Assembly: GCA_903864835.1 (NCBI GenBank)
Contig: CAIPHK010000021.1
Location: forward strand, 104,391 to 168,390
DNA: 64,000 bases
Direction: 5' to 3'
Source of the DNA: an uncultured bacterium
Lineage (GTDB): Bacteria > Margulisbacteria > Marinamargulisbacteria > SXXA01
A program made the position numbers and the translations under genes. The notes beneath the pieces were generated by a model. It saw nothing but the letters and a program-made list of their open reading frames with translations, made no database searches and had not been told where the DNA came from. Shown in pieces: positions 27,369 through 36,505 of this stretch (its first letter is position 1; each line of letters starts with the position of its first letter).

Positions 27369-28221
27369 TGGATTGGGGGTGATGCTCCTTTGGATGGGGA
27401 TGAGTGTCGGGGTTGGCGCGGTGGCGCCAAAGGTGACTGTGTCGGGGGTGATTGCCCCAGTGTCTGAGATGGTCCGTCAGATCGGGGGGGAGTCTGTTGT
27501 TGTGTCAACATTGGTGCCGCCAGGGGCATCGCCGCATGTGTATGAACCGTCGCCGATGGTGGTTCGTGGTCTACGCAATGCGGGGTTAATTGTGACCATT
27601 GGGAATTTGGGGTTGGGGGTGGCCGAACCCCGGCGGTTGCATGGGTTGTCGCCAGGCGCTCGGATCGTTGACCTCACGGCGGGGGAAGTGCTTTTGGATG
27701 ACGACGATCACGACCATGGGGAGGGTGCGGGTGGAGATCCTCATGTATGGATGTCGCCGATGATGATGGCGCGTAAAGCGACTGTGATTGCCGATGCATT
27801 AGGGGTTCTGAACCCGGGTGAAGCGGATCGATATCACCGCAATGCGGAGGCGCTGTCTCAACGGTTGAGGGATCGCACCGCGACGTATCGCAACAAGTTT
27901 AAGGGACGGGATATTCTGGTAATTGTCGTTCATCCGTCGTTGTCTTATCTTGCCAGGGATATTGGGTTTACGCAGTTGCCAATTGAAGCCCATGGACGTC
28001 CCCCGTCGGTACGCCAGCTAAGAACACTCATCGCAACTGCAAAAAAAAGCCAACGGTGTGTGATTGTATTACAACCGCAATACGGTCAGGATTTGGTCGA
28101 TGTGGTGTCGAAGCAAACCGGCGTAACGGTGATTTCTGGCGATATTTATCGGGCGGATTTCCCGGAGAGTATGTTTAGGATATTGGATCGGATTCTGGAA
28201 GCGACGGAAACTCACCATTAA
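27355..28221 (+). CDS. ZnuA-like metal (Zn/Mn) ABC transporter binding protein
   Basis: Cluster A-I metal-binding lipoprotein/periplasmic protein. Signal peptide about 1-22. The mature N-terminus VTVSGVIAPVSEMVRQIGGE and first ligand GASPHVYEPSP follow. An acidic His-rich loop DDDDHDHGEGAGGDPHVWMS is near residues 118-138, then VIVVHPSLSYLARDIGFTQL. These are the His ligands of zinc-type members. Neither the ATPase nor the permease gene is beside it, so the rest of the transporter must be elsewhere. It overlaps the upstream zinc-ribbon gene. Confidence 0.88.
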   Translation: MNRCSGLGVMLLWMGMSVGVGAVAPKVTVSGVIAPVSEMVRQIGGESVVVSTLVPPGASPHVYEPSPMVVRGLRNAGLIVTIGNLGLGVAEPRRLHGLSPGARIVDLTAGEVLLDDDDHDHGEGAGGDPHVWMSPMMMARKATVIADALGVLNPGEADRYHRNAEALSQRLRDRTATYRNKFKGRDILVIVVHPSLSYLARDIGFTQLPIEAHGRPPSVRQLRTLIATAKKSQRCVIVLQPQYGQDLVDVVSKQTGVTVISGDIYRADFPESMFRILDRILEATETHH

Positions 28222-28231
28222 AGGAATATTT

Positions 28232-29929
28232 ATGACTATGACTAATGAAAAAGCACTTGTTGACCAACTCATTTTGTTTGAATCCCATCAGTCTCCGTTT
28301 GAATGTGCGATTCGGGGGATCGAACTACCGGTAATCGCAGAATTTGAACACGATGGCGGCTTGAGTTGCCCTGATTTTGAGATCACCAATCGGGTAGTCG
28401 AGGCCGATGGTGCAGACCTGACCCGGGACGCATTTCCCAATATTTCTCGACTGACGGGGAATCAGGTGTTGACCGCGGTTCGATCCGACGTGGCACCGAT
28501 TGGAAAACGGGTGGCGGTGTTGTTTTCAGGGGGCCCTGCGGCGGGTGGGCATAACGTAGTGGCAGGGATTCGCCGGATTTTGGGGGCGGGGAATACGTTG
28601 TTCGGCGTCAAAGCCGGGCCATTGGGACTAATGAAGGGCGATTGCTTCGAAATCGGTCTATCGGATGTGGATGCGATTCTGAATACCGGCGGATTTGATT
28701 TTTTGGGGTCCGATCGGACTAAAATTAAGACGGCGGATGATATGGCTCGGGTATTGGCGACGGTTCAGAAATTTAAACTGGACGGGATTATTGTCGTCGG
28801 TGGGGATGACTCGAATACAAATGCCGCATTTATTGCGGACTTTTTGGCCCCGCATGGATGTGGGGTTATTGGGGTCCCCAAGACCATTGATGGAGATCTG
28901 CAGGTGGGGGATTTGGTTCCGATTTCGTTTGGATTTGATACGGCGACTAAGATTTATAGCGAGATCGTTGGAAATATTTTGCAAGATACGCCGTCATCAC
29001 GGAAGTATTGGCATTTTATTAAATTAATGGGCCGAAGTGCGAGTCACGTGGCGTTGGAAGTGGCGTTGCAAACGCATCCGGCGGTGACGTTGATTTCTGA
29101 AGAGATTGCGGACAAAAAATTAAGTTTGAGTCAGGTCGTTGAGCAAATTGCATCTGCGGTAGTGTCTCGGGCGGCCAACGGTATTAACCATGGGGTAGTG
29201 TTGATTCCTGAGGGGGTCATCGAATTTATTCCTGAAATTAAGGCGTTAGTTCGGGCTTCCAACGAATTTATGGCGGGAGATGATGTGGCGACTGCGTCGA
29301 TGGCGGGGCGTGTTGAGATGTTTGGTAAGTCACTCAATTCAGAGATGAAGACTCTGTTTACAGGGCTACCGGAATCGATTCAAACCAAATTGCTCATGGA
29401 CCGGGATTCCCATGGCAACCTTCAAGTGTCGCAAATTCCGTCGGAAGAATTGTTTATTGAATTGACCGAGAAACGCGTAGCTGAATTGGATCCAGGGGTA
29501 AAGTTTGCGCCGCTGAACCACTTTTTTGGATATGAAGGTCGCTGCGGCGCGCCGACGCGGTTTGATGCGGTTTATACCTATAACTTGGGGTTGGTTGCCG
29601 GGGCACTCGCGGTCCGGGGGAAGTCGGGTTATATGGCGGGGGTAACCGCTATTGGGTCGGGTGGGAAAGGAATTGCGATTCCGTTGGCAGGGTTGATTAC
29701 GACTGAACGTCGATCCGGCGGCGATCACATGGTGATTAAAAAAGCATTGGTTGAATTGGATTCTCCTGCGTTTAAGTTTTTTGAGTCCCGGAGGGAGGCT
29801 TGGGCGAGGTCTGATGTGTTTTCGAGTCCGGGGCCTCGCCAATTGTGGGGTCCGTTAGGGAATCAGGTGCCAATGACCGTGGCGCTTAATTTGGGGTCGG
29901 AGTCGCTTTCTTTTTTGATTGGAAAATAA
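28232..29929 (+). CDS. pfp: Pyrophosphate-dependent 6-phosphofructokinase
   Basis: Converts fructose-6-phosphate and PPi to fructose-1,6-bisphosphate, reversibly. 565 residues, the long PFP class. Motifs: VAVLFSGGPAAGGHNVVAGI, GGDDSNTNAAFIADF (Asp where ATP enzymes have Gly, a PPi mark), GVPKTIDGDLQVG (catalytic TIDGD with the PPi-type Lys), KLMGRSASHVALE and NHGVVLIPEGVIEFIP. Long PFPs are common in spirochaetes, Chlamydiae, plants and several candidate phyla. AAAGGAA precedes the ATG. It is the last gene before a hairpin terminator. Confidence 0.95.
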   Translation: MTMTNEKALVDQLILFESHQSPFECAIRGIELPVIAEFEHDGGLSCPDFEITNRVVEADGADLTRDAFPNISRLTGNQVLTAVRSDVAPIGKRVAVLFSGGPAAGGHNVVAGIRRILGAGNTLFGVKAGPLGLMKGDCFEIGLSDVDAILNTGGFDFLGSDRTKIKTADDMARVLATVQKFKLDGIIVVGGDDSNTNAAFIADFLAPHGCGVIGVPKTIDGDLQVGDLVPISFGFDTATKIYSEIVGNILQDTPSSRKYWHFIKLMGRSASHVALEVALQTHPAVTLISEEIADKKLSLSQVVEQIASAVVSRAANGINHGVVLIPEGVIEFIPEIKALVRASNEFMAGDDVATASMAGRVEMFGKSLNSEMKTLFTGLPESIQTKLLMDRDSHGNLQVSQIPSEELFIELTEKRVAELDPGVKFAPLNHFFGYEGRCGAPTRFDAVYTYNLGLVAGALAVRGKSGYMAGVTAIGSGGKGIAIPLAGLITTERRSGGDHMVIKKALVELDSPAFKFFESRREAWARSDVFSSPGPRQLWGPLGNQVPMTVALNLGSESLSFLIGK

Positions 29930-29938
29930 TCAGCAAAT

Positions 29939-29970
29939 GGAGGAAGGACCATTGCATAGATCCTTCCTCC
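29939..29970 (+). terminator. Strong hairpin after pfp
   Basis: GGAGGAAGGA (29939-29948) pairs perfectly with TCCTTCCTCC (29961-29970) across a 12-base loop, starting 9 bases after the pfp stop. No T run follows, so it may act as a stability element or an atypical terminator. Confidence 0.6.
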
Positions 29971-30175
29971 CCTTGACCCCTCCAACCATCGCCAACGGCC
30001 TTGGGACCCATCACTGCGTCGCCCTCGACCTCGCATAGCTTCGCCTAGCTCCGTCAGAGGCGCGACTACGCTCACCCAATTGGCCTGAAGTTACCTTGGG
30101 CCATCCACCGTAGCTGAAACAATCGTGTTTAAGTGTTCAGCGATCTGGGTGTCAGCCTTCCGGGAGGCGTTTGAT
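29971..30175. other. Intergenic stretch before the kinase-like gene
   Basis: About 200 bases with no coding frame that I trust. It ends with a GGGAGG ribosome site at 30162-30167, 8 bases before ATG 30176. No clear repeat is seen beyond the pfp hairpin. A promoter for the accessory gene pair is expected here but I cannot point to its boxes. Confidence 0.4.
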
Positions 30176-31429
30176 ATGCAATTTAACCCATCTACAAATT
30201 TAGGTAAATCGTCGCCGGTGCTCAAAAAGTCAGAGTCTGCACCCGCGTTTCTTCCATCCGTTTCACCCGTTGCCATAACCGATGGGGCGGGTTCCCCGCC
30301 TATGGGTTCCCCGCCTACGGGCGGGTCGATTGCAGATGCCCATAGTCGAAGCCGTGTTTTGATTTCCCCTGTCGACCCTCAACCACTCTCGTCGTGGCCT
30401 CCCAGTGACGGTGCGATTTTGAAAACCTGTCGCGGTGGATCCAAGGCCACGGTTGAAATTTGCAAAAGCGAGAGCATGGGCGTCAAATATGCAAAAAAAT
30501 ATGTAAGTCCCGAGATCAAAAAAAATGAAGCGGAATGGAAGTTGGAGCAGGGGAGGTTGGAAAATGATTTAAAGACGTATCAACAATTGCGTAACATGCC
30601 ACTCGGAAATACTTTTGGGGGGTTGTATCACGAGACCTGCAGTGAAGACGAAGGGCTGGTGCTCTATTTGGAATATGCGGGCAGCTCTGTTCTTGCCAAC
30701 CATGTGATGTCCGATTCTCCCGAACCGTTGCACACAATGAGTTCTTTTTTTCAGAGTGTGGCAGGGTCGATTACTGAGATTTGCGGGGACGTGAGGGGTG
30801 GGGATCAGGCTGCAGATCTTCGAAAACAACTTTTTTTTGATCGGATTATCAATCGATTACAGCCAACGGTTGACGCGTTGGCGCCCCTGATGCCGAATGC
30901 GGGTGATTTTAAACAAGAGCTCAGCCTGGCGAGTAGTCGATGGGAAGCCTTGTACTCCCGACTCGAACCGTTGCTGATGGCCGGATCGGTTGCGGCGTTG
31001 CCAACGGATACAACGTTTCTCAATATGATTTTGAATCCAGATACTAACATTGTGAAATGTATTGATCCCGGAAAAATTGATACGACCGCTGCGGCGTATC
31101 CATTGAGCAAGATGCTGGTCTTTGGACCCTATTATCGATTTATCAATGACAAAGAATTTAAATTGGGGGAGGAGGGGTTTCTCGCGGTTAAGGCGGAAGA
31201 TGTGACCCGGACCGCACGTGTTCTTGATTCCTGTCAGGGGATTTTAGAACAATTGGATCCGGTTACCGCGTGTCAGACGGTGGTTGCCGGCTTGATTCAA
31301 TTTGGTGGAGATCTGGGCTATCGGTATAATGCGGAGGATATACGGTCTGGGAAAACGGCGGCCGATTTATCGTTGTTTACCCGGGCACTGACACCCCTTC
31401 GGGCGGCTTTCAGCCGGTCTGGACACTGA
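30176..31429 (+). CDS. Kinase-fold-like protein of unknown target
   Basis: 417 residues from ATG 30176. Residues 1-80 are low-complexity (Ser/Pro-rich, with a GSPPMGSPPTGG repeat). From about 80 the plan resembles a protein-kinase or aminoglycoside/capsule phosphotransferase fold: candidate Lys in VKYAKKYVSPE (104-108), helical EAEWKLEQGRLENDLKTY and a hinge-like GLVLYLEYAGSSV. The C-lobe stretch TDTTFLNMILNP..VKCIDPG resembles the catalytic DxxxxN...IDP of phosphotransferases (D278, N283, D297). These residues are all kept, so it may be active. This is by motif only. It is followed by the degenerate OTU-like frame. Confidence 0.65.
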   Translation: MQFNPSTNLGKSSPVLKKSESAPAFLPSVSPVAITDGAGSPPMGSPPTGGSIADAHSRSRVLISPVDPQPLSSWPPSDGAILKTCRGGSKATVEICKSESMGVKYAKKYVSPEIKKNEAEWKLEQGRLENDLKTYQQLRNMPLGNTFGGLYHETCSEDEGLVLYLEYAGSSVLANHVMSDSPEPLHTMSSFFQSVAGSITEICGDVRGGDQAADLRKQLFFDRIINRLQPTVDALAPLMPNAGDFKQELSLASSRWEALYSRLEPLLMAGSVAALPTDTTFLNMILNPDTNIVKCIDPGKIDTTAAAYPLSKMLVFGPYYRFINDKEFKLGEEGFLAVKAEDVTRTARVLDSCQGILEQLDPVTACQTVVAGLIQFGGDLGYRYNAEDIRSGKTAADLSLFTRALTPLRAAFSRSGH

Positions 31430-31455
31430 CCCTCCCTTCCGTTTTTAACCAAATA

Positions 31456-31476
31456 TGGGTTTTTGCGTAAAACCCA
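31456..31476 (+). terminator. Hairpin between kinase-like gene and OTU-like frame
   Basis: TGGGTTTT (31456-31463) pairs perfectly with AAAACCCA (31469-31476) with a 5-base loop. It lies 27 bases after the kinase-like stop and overlaps the only TTG start of the next frame, so it may end transcription or hinder that start. Confidence 0.5.
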
Positions 31477-32404
31477 ATTTTACAGAAAAATTGAAGCACA
31501 ACTTCGCAAAGACGCGCAATTACCGTCGTCTGCTTCAGCCTTGGTTAGAACAAAAAAAGCCGAGGAAGTATCGGGTGGATATGCCGCTTCCGGTGAATTT
31601 ACTTCAATCATTCCGTTGCCGCCGTTATCAATAAGTGGCCCACCTCATTTATCCGAACTGAGTACGCCGCGGGCTCGGAACTATGGATGGTCGGATGTCG
31701 GTAGCGATTCCAATTCCTCCATTTACCGAATTCGGACTTCTGTTGGCGATCGCATTCATCGTGAAAATACGATCGGGGGCTATAACAGTGCGTTGCATTC
31801 TCTGTTCGGAGAAGCGCCGATACTCGTCTCTGGTAGGGTGTTTGGCCGGTATGGTTGCCACCGAGTAGAGGAAAAACGTCAAGCGGTATGCGATCTGATT
31901 TCTGGGGCAACATCGGGATTGCCGCTCCCACTGAGCAGTGTGAACGATTTGGTTTTGCGGGAAGCGTCGGGGGCCAACCAACGGGCGACAACGGTTGATA
32001 TGATTTCAGCAATTGTCAGTCGGTTTAGAGTCCTAAAGGATAGTTCCGTACCCTTTTCGGTGGGTGAGATTAAATTGATGGCAGTTGTCTTTAAATTAAA
32101 TATTACCATGGTGCATCGTGCGCCCTTAGAGGATGGGTCGATGGCCCTATGGAGGTCCGCGCCAAAAACCAAAGCCAAGGGTATCGTTATAGTTCAAACT
32201 TCGGATACTGAATTTGCTCGGGGCTGGATCGAATATCGGCGGCCGGAATCGTCCCCGAAGGCGGTTACCCCCATCATAAGGATAACCGGATGGAAGCCTG
32301 GGTACCCGAAGCCAGTATCCACAATATATGGAGCAAGGCCTCGGACGAACTTGCCTCGGTCGTTGTTTGACCCGACTACCCCTACAACCCCTTCCGAACA
32401 ATAA
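31463..32404 (+). pseudogene. Degenerate OTU-like protein (catalytic Cys replaced), possibly a pseudogene
   Basis: A 313-codon frame. Its C-terminal part lines up with the C-terminal OTU domain of the protein at 50273-53404: GYNSALHSLFGE against DGSCALHSLYAE; EEKRQAVCDLI against AERRDQICDTI; FSVGEIKLMAVVF against FEVGEVKLMAKLS; MALWRSAP against MVLWKSRP. The catalytic Cys is Ser109 (AGT) and the catalytic His is lost (ARGWIEY against AHYERW), so protease activity is not expected. The only start is a TTG inside a hairpin with no ribosome site. Either a pseudoenzyme or a decaying copy. It converges with glpK four bases away. Confidence 0.7.
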
Positions 32405-32408
32405 TGAG

Positions 32409-33851
32409 CTAAAGGGACTTTGCCCACCCTTTGGATCGGTTTGCCGCGTCGTTCCATCGGGTGAGGGGCGTGCCTAAGTGATGTCCGGGGACAAATATAC
32501 GATCAACTTCTCGAATCTGCGGTAGCATCGCGAGGGTCCAAATTTGCGCACCGAGTCCCGCCATCATTGCAACCCCGACGGCGGTGGTGTCGGTCACGGC
32601 CGGACGTTCCACTGGCATGCCGAGAATATTGGCTTGAAGTTGCATCAAGAGATTGTTTTGGCAGGCGCCGCCGTCCACTCTTAATTGTTGAGGGGGGAAA
32701 TGGGTGTCGGTTAACACTTGGATAATGTCTCTGCTTTGAAACGCGATGGCTTCTAATGCCGCATAGGCAATATTTGATTTTGACGTGCCGCGAGTAATGC
32801 CGATAATTAATCCCCTAGCATTGGCATCCCAATGCGGTGCCCCGAGTCCTACAAATGCGGGGACAATCACGACCCCATCGGCGGTTCCTGACTCAAGGGC
32901 GAGCGCCTCAACGTCTTTTGAGTGTTGGATGATACCTAGCCCATCTCGAAGCCACTGAATCAGAGACCCCCCAATAAATACGCTGCCTTCCTTTGCAAAA
33001 GTAATATCGTTATCGATTTGCCAGGCGACTGTGGTTAGTATGTTGGGCGTAATGGACGTCGAATCAGGGCAAATGGTCATTGCAAATAATCCCGTCCCGT
33101 AGGTGTTTTTAACCACTCCCGATTCCCATCCTGCCTGGCCGAATAAACTGGCCTGTTGGTCTCCTAAAATTCCGGTAATGGGGATTCCCGTGTCCGCAGT
33201 GACGCCAAAACGACTATTGCTGGGCAGTACCTCTGGGAGCATCGATTTTGGGACATGAAAGAGATCCAATAATTCGGTGTCATAGTCTCGGGTATGAATA
33301 TTCCATAACATCGTTCGTGACGCGTTGCTGGGATCGGTGGCGTGGACATTTCCCCCGGTCAAACGGTCCAGTATCCAAGTATCAATTGTCCCAAATTTGA
33401 GGGCCTGACGATCCGTTCCCGGCGGAAGATGGTTTAAAATCCATTCAATTTTGGTCGCAGAAAAGTAGGCGTCCAGAACCAGTCCTGTTTTGGCCTGGAT
33501 TTTTTCTCGATGGTCAGAGAGTTGGATACATCGGTCGGCGGTTCTGCGACATTGCCAGACGATCGCATTATAGACCGGATGTCCGGTATTGCGGTCCCAG
33601 ACAACAGTGGTTTCACGCTGGTTGGTGATTCCAATTGCAGCGATGTTTTCCCTGCCGACCTGTGCAATTGTTTGCCCTAAAACCGTTTGGACGCTGCGCC
33701 AGATTTCCATCGGATCATGTTCCACCCAGGCGGGTTGGGGGTATATTTGGGTAAATTCCTGATAGTGACGGCAGATGATCTGCCCGTTTGAGTCAAACGC
33801 AATGGCCCGATTCCCGGTGGTTCCCAGGTCGAGGGCAACGATGATACTCAC
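32409..33851 (-). CDS. glpK: Glycerol kinase
   Basis: FGGY-family kinase phosphorylating glycerol to glycerol-3-phosphate. 480 residues with phosphate-binding ALDLGTTGNRAIAFDSNGQI, AIGITNQRETTVVWDRNTGH, the FGGY signature MPLEVLP-type region (SMLPEVLPSNSRFG), GDQQASLFGQAGWESGVVKN and YGTGLFAMTIC. Usual length is about 500. GTG start at 33851 overlapping the folB stop (GTGA). No glpF or glpD lies beside it. Last gene of the minus-strand series that begins with the bufferin genes. Confidence 0.96.
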   Translation of the reverse strand: MSIIVALDLGTTGNRAIAFDSNGQIICRHYQEFTQIYPQPAWVEHDPMEIWRSVQTVLGQTIAQVGRENIAAIGITNQRETTVVWDRNTGHPVYNAIVWQCRRTADRCIQLSDHREKIQAKTGLVLDAYFSATKIEWILNHLPPGTDRQALKFGTIDTWILDRLTGGNVHATDPSNASRTMLWNIHTRDYDTELLDLFHVPKSMLPEVLPSNSRFGVTADTGIPITGILGDQQASLFGQAGWESGVVKNTYGTGLFAMTICPDSTSITPNILTTVAWQIDNDITFAKEGSVFIGGSLIQWLRDGLGIIQHSKDVEALALESGTADGVVIVPAFVGLGAPHWDANARGLIIGITRGTSKSNIAYAALEAIAFQSRDIIQVLTDTHFPPQQLRVDGGACQNNLLMQLQANILGMPVERPAVTDTTAVGVAMMAGLGAQIWTLAMLPQIREVDRIFVPGHHLGTPLTRWNDAANRSKGWAKSL

Positions 33852-34198
33852 CGAGGGAGACTCATTTCAACCGATACCCCTTCTGCGCTGGGGACACATC
33901 CTATTTTTGTTAGTTTTAAAGTCAATTTTTGAAATGGGAACAGGCCATCTAAATGGATAAGAATTCCTCTGGCCAATGCTTCCAATAGTTGAAAGTGGGA
34001 TGCGCTGGCAAATTCTCGGATGGCTAATGCGACCGCTGCGTAATCTACCGTGCCTGCAATTTGATCGGTGGTTTCGGCTATTTCGGTGTCGGTCCAATAG
34101 TCTAAGTCGACGGTAATACATTGCGGGGCCGTTCGTTCAAACGCATATTGGCCGATGGTCGTGGCGATTTGCAGGGAATGAATGGATATTTTGGTCAT
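33848..34198 (-). CDS. folB: Dihydroneopterin aldolase
   Basis: FolB cleaves 7,8-dihydroneopterin to hydroxymethyl-dihydropterin in folate synthesis. 116 residues of the usual small fold: IHSLQIATTIGQYAFERTAP, TDQIAGTVDYAAVALAIREF, the catalytic/anchor region FQLLEALARGILIHL and a final strand. It overlaps the tandem PTPS gene (ATGA) and glpK (GTGA). FolE and two PTPS domains lie upstream, so this is a pterin gene group. Confidence 0.85.
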   Translation of the reverse strand: MTKISIHSLQIATTIGQYAFERTAPQCITVDLDYWTDTEIAETTDQIAGTVDYAAVALAIREFASASHFQLLEALARGILIHLDGLFPFQKLTLKLTKIGCVPSAEGVSVEMSLPR

Positions 34199-35055
34199 TG
34201 GGAGCTCCTTAATGAAAATCGATTATTGGGGGTTTCGAGGAGTCGGAGCCGGACCAGTGGTGCCGTTGCGGCTAATTTATCCCACAGCACATGGATGATG
34301 GTTTCGACGCTGACTAATTGATCCCTAAATTCTTCTAATTCGTTCAGGTCAACATAGTTCCACGGGGACAGCACTGTTTTGAGGTGGGCATTGGCATCCT
34401 CGAGTGTGATTACGTGATTGTCGAACGTGGCCCATACTTCAAACATATGTCCGTGGGGACGGACACATTTTCCAAAACACCGACGATTTTCGTCGATCGA
34501 TAGGGTCGGGCTGATCAGGCGATGGGTGGCTGTGAAGGGCGAATGTACTTCAACAAATGCGCGACCGTCTTGTCGCGTTTCGATGGTTCCTTCGTCATGA
34601 TGGTCTCGGCGAATAACCGCTGGAAATGGAGCCACTCCGTCACGATAGGCGGTGGCGGAACTCGTCGGCGTTTCGATGAGATGAACCGAAGTTGGCGTAT
34701 ATGGGGTGGTTGAAAATAGGGTGATCGCGTCCGCAAGTAATGCCGCTGCAATCGCATCCACCGTCGGCAGTGTTTCCCGGAACTGCGGGAGATCATTCAG
34801 ATAAAAATGATCATAGTGAACGAGCAGCTCGGTACTAATTCTTTGTTTGATAATCGAGAGTTCTACGACCATTCCCGTGACGGGGTCGATGGGCCCTTCG
34901 AACGAAAAAAAGACCACGAAGTTATGCCCATGACCATAGGGCCCCCGGGAATCGTTCCCAAATAGGGCCTCGTTTTTTTCGCGAGACCATTTGGAGTCAT
35001 AGAGCCGGTGAGAGGCCGAGAATTCGAAGCGCTTACTAACCGCGAGACGTCGCAC
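34195..35055 (-). CDS. Tandem 6-pyruvoyl-tetrahydropterin synthase (QueD-like) protein
   Basis: Two PTPS/QueD domains in one chain. Domain 1 has zinc His residues in FSASHRLY and GPYGHGHNF but lacks the catalytic Cys ([13 protein letters not shown] in place of FGKCxxxxGHGH). Domain 2 keeps [21 protein letters not shown] and both later elements. Each domain has the substrate-anchoring Glu (LIETPTS; LLETPNN). A normal member is one 120-150 residue domain. GTG 35055 is preferred for the short overlap with folE; ATG 35091 is possible. Products may be for queuosine, folate or another pterin. Confidence 0.85.
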   Translation of the reverse strand: MRRLAVSKRFEFSASHRLYDSKWSREKNEALFGNDSRGPYGHGHNFVVFFSFEGPIDPVTGMVVELSIIKQRISTELLVHYDHFYLNDLPQFRETLPTVDAIAAALLADAITLFSTTPYTPTSVHLIETPTSSATAYRDGVAPFPAVIRRDHHDEGTIETRQDGRAFVEVHSPFTATHRLISPTLSIDENRRCFGKCVRPHGHMFEVWATFDNHVITLEDANAHLKTVLSPWNYVDLNELEEFRDQLVSVETIIHVLWDKLAATAPLVRLRLLETPNNRFSLRSSQ

Positions 35056-35605
35056 GAACGGAGTTCCAGAATTGGTCTTGAAGTGCCGCATTGTCGATGA
35101 ATTTCCCCAACGCAAATGTGGTAATCATTTCCCCGTCACTTTTGACGCCACGGGCTCTCATACAGGAATGTTTGGCGGATATGGCGACAAATACACCGAG
35201 GGCAGCCGCTGACGTCAGAATGGCGTCCGCAATTTGCTCCGTAAGCTGTTCTTGAATTTGGAGTCGACGTGCAAAGATCTGAACAATTCGTGGGATTTTG
35301 GACAGTCCCAAGACACTGCCATTGGGGATGTACCCAATATGAACCACCCCTTCAAATGGCATGAGATGGTGTTCGCAGGTCGAGAAAAACTGAATATGGG
35401 CTACAACTACCATCCCTTGAGACGAGGTTTTGAATAAGACATTCCCGACTACATCGGCCGGGCTCATAGTCATGCCTTCAACGGCGTCGAGTAACGCGTT
35501 TGCGGCTCGAAGTGGGGTGGCTTTCAATCCTTCACGTTGCGGATCTTCCCCTAATAATTTGAGAATTTCGAGGTAGTGACCTGCAATTTTGTCGGTAATG
35601 GTCAC
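35036..35605 (-). CDS. folE: GTP cyclohydrolase I
   Basis: First enzyme of pterin synthesis: GTP to dihydroneopterin triphosphate. About 189 residues from GTG 35605, which overlaps the bcp stop (GTGA). Motifs: [32 protein letters not shown] (zinc CEHH) and [20 protein letters not shown], then [20 protein letters not shown] (third zinc Cys and catalytic His). The longer frame upstream of 35605 lies within bcp and is unlikely. Confidence 0.95.
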   Translation of the reverse strand: MTITDKIAGHYLEILKLLGEDPQREGLKATPLRAANALLDAVEGMTMSPADVVGNVLFKTSSQGMVVVAHIQFFSTCEHHLMPFEGVVHIGYIPNGSVLGLSKIPRIVQIFARRLQIQEQLTEQIADAILTSAAALGVFVAISAKHSCMRARGVKSDGEMITTFALGKFIDNAALQDQFWNSVRATSRG

Positions 35606-36057
35606 TGTAGTTTTGAGAGTACCGCGTCGACGTGGCCATCCACTTTGACGTTGTTCCAAACCGAATGGACCAGTCCATTCGGATCGATCAATACAGTGGC
35701 GCGGACGATCCCCATATATTTTTTTCCGTAGTTACTTTTTTCTTGCCACGCGCCATAAGAATCGATCATGGCGTTGTCCGCATCACTGAGCAGTGTGACC
35801 GTTAAATTGTATTTCTGGCAAAACGCGTGATGGGACGCTTGAGAGTCTTTGGATACGCCTAAAATGACCGCGTTCTTGGCGGAAAATTCGGATTTTTTTT
35901 CCGAAAATCCAATCCCTTCACGGGTACATCCTGGGGTGTCATCCTTTGGATAAAAATAGACGACCACCCACTGACCTTTAAATTGCGCCAGTGACACAAT
36001 TTCTCCAGTTTGATCGGGGAGGCTAAAGCTGGGAGCTGGGGATCCGACGGTTAACAT
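35602..36057 (-). CDS. bcp: Bcp/PrxQ-type peroxiredoxin
   Basis: Thiol peroxidase of 151 residues. The peroxidatic Cys is in [20 protein letters not shown]; the resolving Cys sits five residues later in most Bcp members but is not seen there, so this looks like a 1-Cys or atypical form. [18 protein letters not shown] supplies another Cys, and [16 protein letters not shown] is the usual later motif. AAGGA precedes ATG 36057. It lies between doxX and folE, so it may be expressed with the bufferin genes. Confidence 0.92.
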   Translation of the reverse strand: MLTVGSPAPSFSLPDQTGEIVSLAQFKGQWVVVYFYPKDDTPGCTREGIGFSEKKSEFSAKNAVILGVSKDSQASHHAFCQKYNLTVTLLSDADNAMIDSYGAWQEKSNYGKKYMGIVRATVLIDPNGLVHSVWNNVKVDGHVDAVLSKLQ

Positions 36058-36070
36058 AGGGGTGTCCTTT

Positions 36071-36505
36071 TTAACGGGGTGTTCTACGGAGTAGATAGTC
36101 GATACTAATTTTTCCGGGGCCTGAAAATAGAATGACGGCCAGCATGACGATATAGTCCCATTCCTGCAATCCAAAGAACTCGGACGGTGATGCGATATTG
36201 GGCGCTTGTGCCGTAATAATCGCGACGACCATGATGATAATTAACGGGATCGCCGAAAGTCGGGTCAGAAATCCAAGTAGGATAAATGCGCCCGCCAGGA
36301 GCTCCGTTGAGGATGAAAATACGGCGTTGAGGTGGGGGAATGGGATGCCAAGTTCCACAAAAAATTGGGTGGCGTCACTGAGGTGAGTCAGTTTTCCGAA
36401 TCCCGATTGAATAAAAATAATTCCGATTGTAAGTCGGGCCAATAACAGAGGTATTGAGACATAGCGTCCGATCCATGAGACTAATTGGTCATAGAGGGTG
36501 ATCAT
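36071..36505 (-). CDS. DoxX-family membrane protein
   Basis: 144 residues with four membrane helices: LLLARLTIGIIFIQSGFGKL (typical DoxX start), VFSSSTELLAGAFILLGFL, LSAIPLIIIMVVAIITAQAP and WDYIVMLAVILFS. DoxX proteins are often the last gene of DUF692/DUF2063 (bufferin) operons, presumably for redox or membrane functions in maturation or export. AAGGAG precedes ATG 36505, which overlaps the preceding stop (ATGA). Confidence 0.88.
   Translation of the reverse strand: MITLYDQLVSWIGRYVSIPLLLARLTIGIIFIQSGFGKLTHLSDATQFFVELGIPFPHLNAVFSSSTELLAGAFILLGFLTRLSAIPLIIIMVVAIITAQAPNIASPSEFFGLQEWDYIVMLAVILFSGPGKISIDYLLRRTPR

Noticed and set aside
30001..30120. Short hairpins in the leader of the kinase-like gene
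   Set aside because: Only weak, imperfect pairings that I could not separate from chance.
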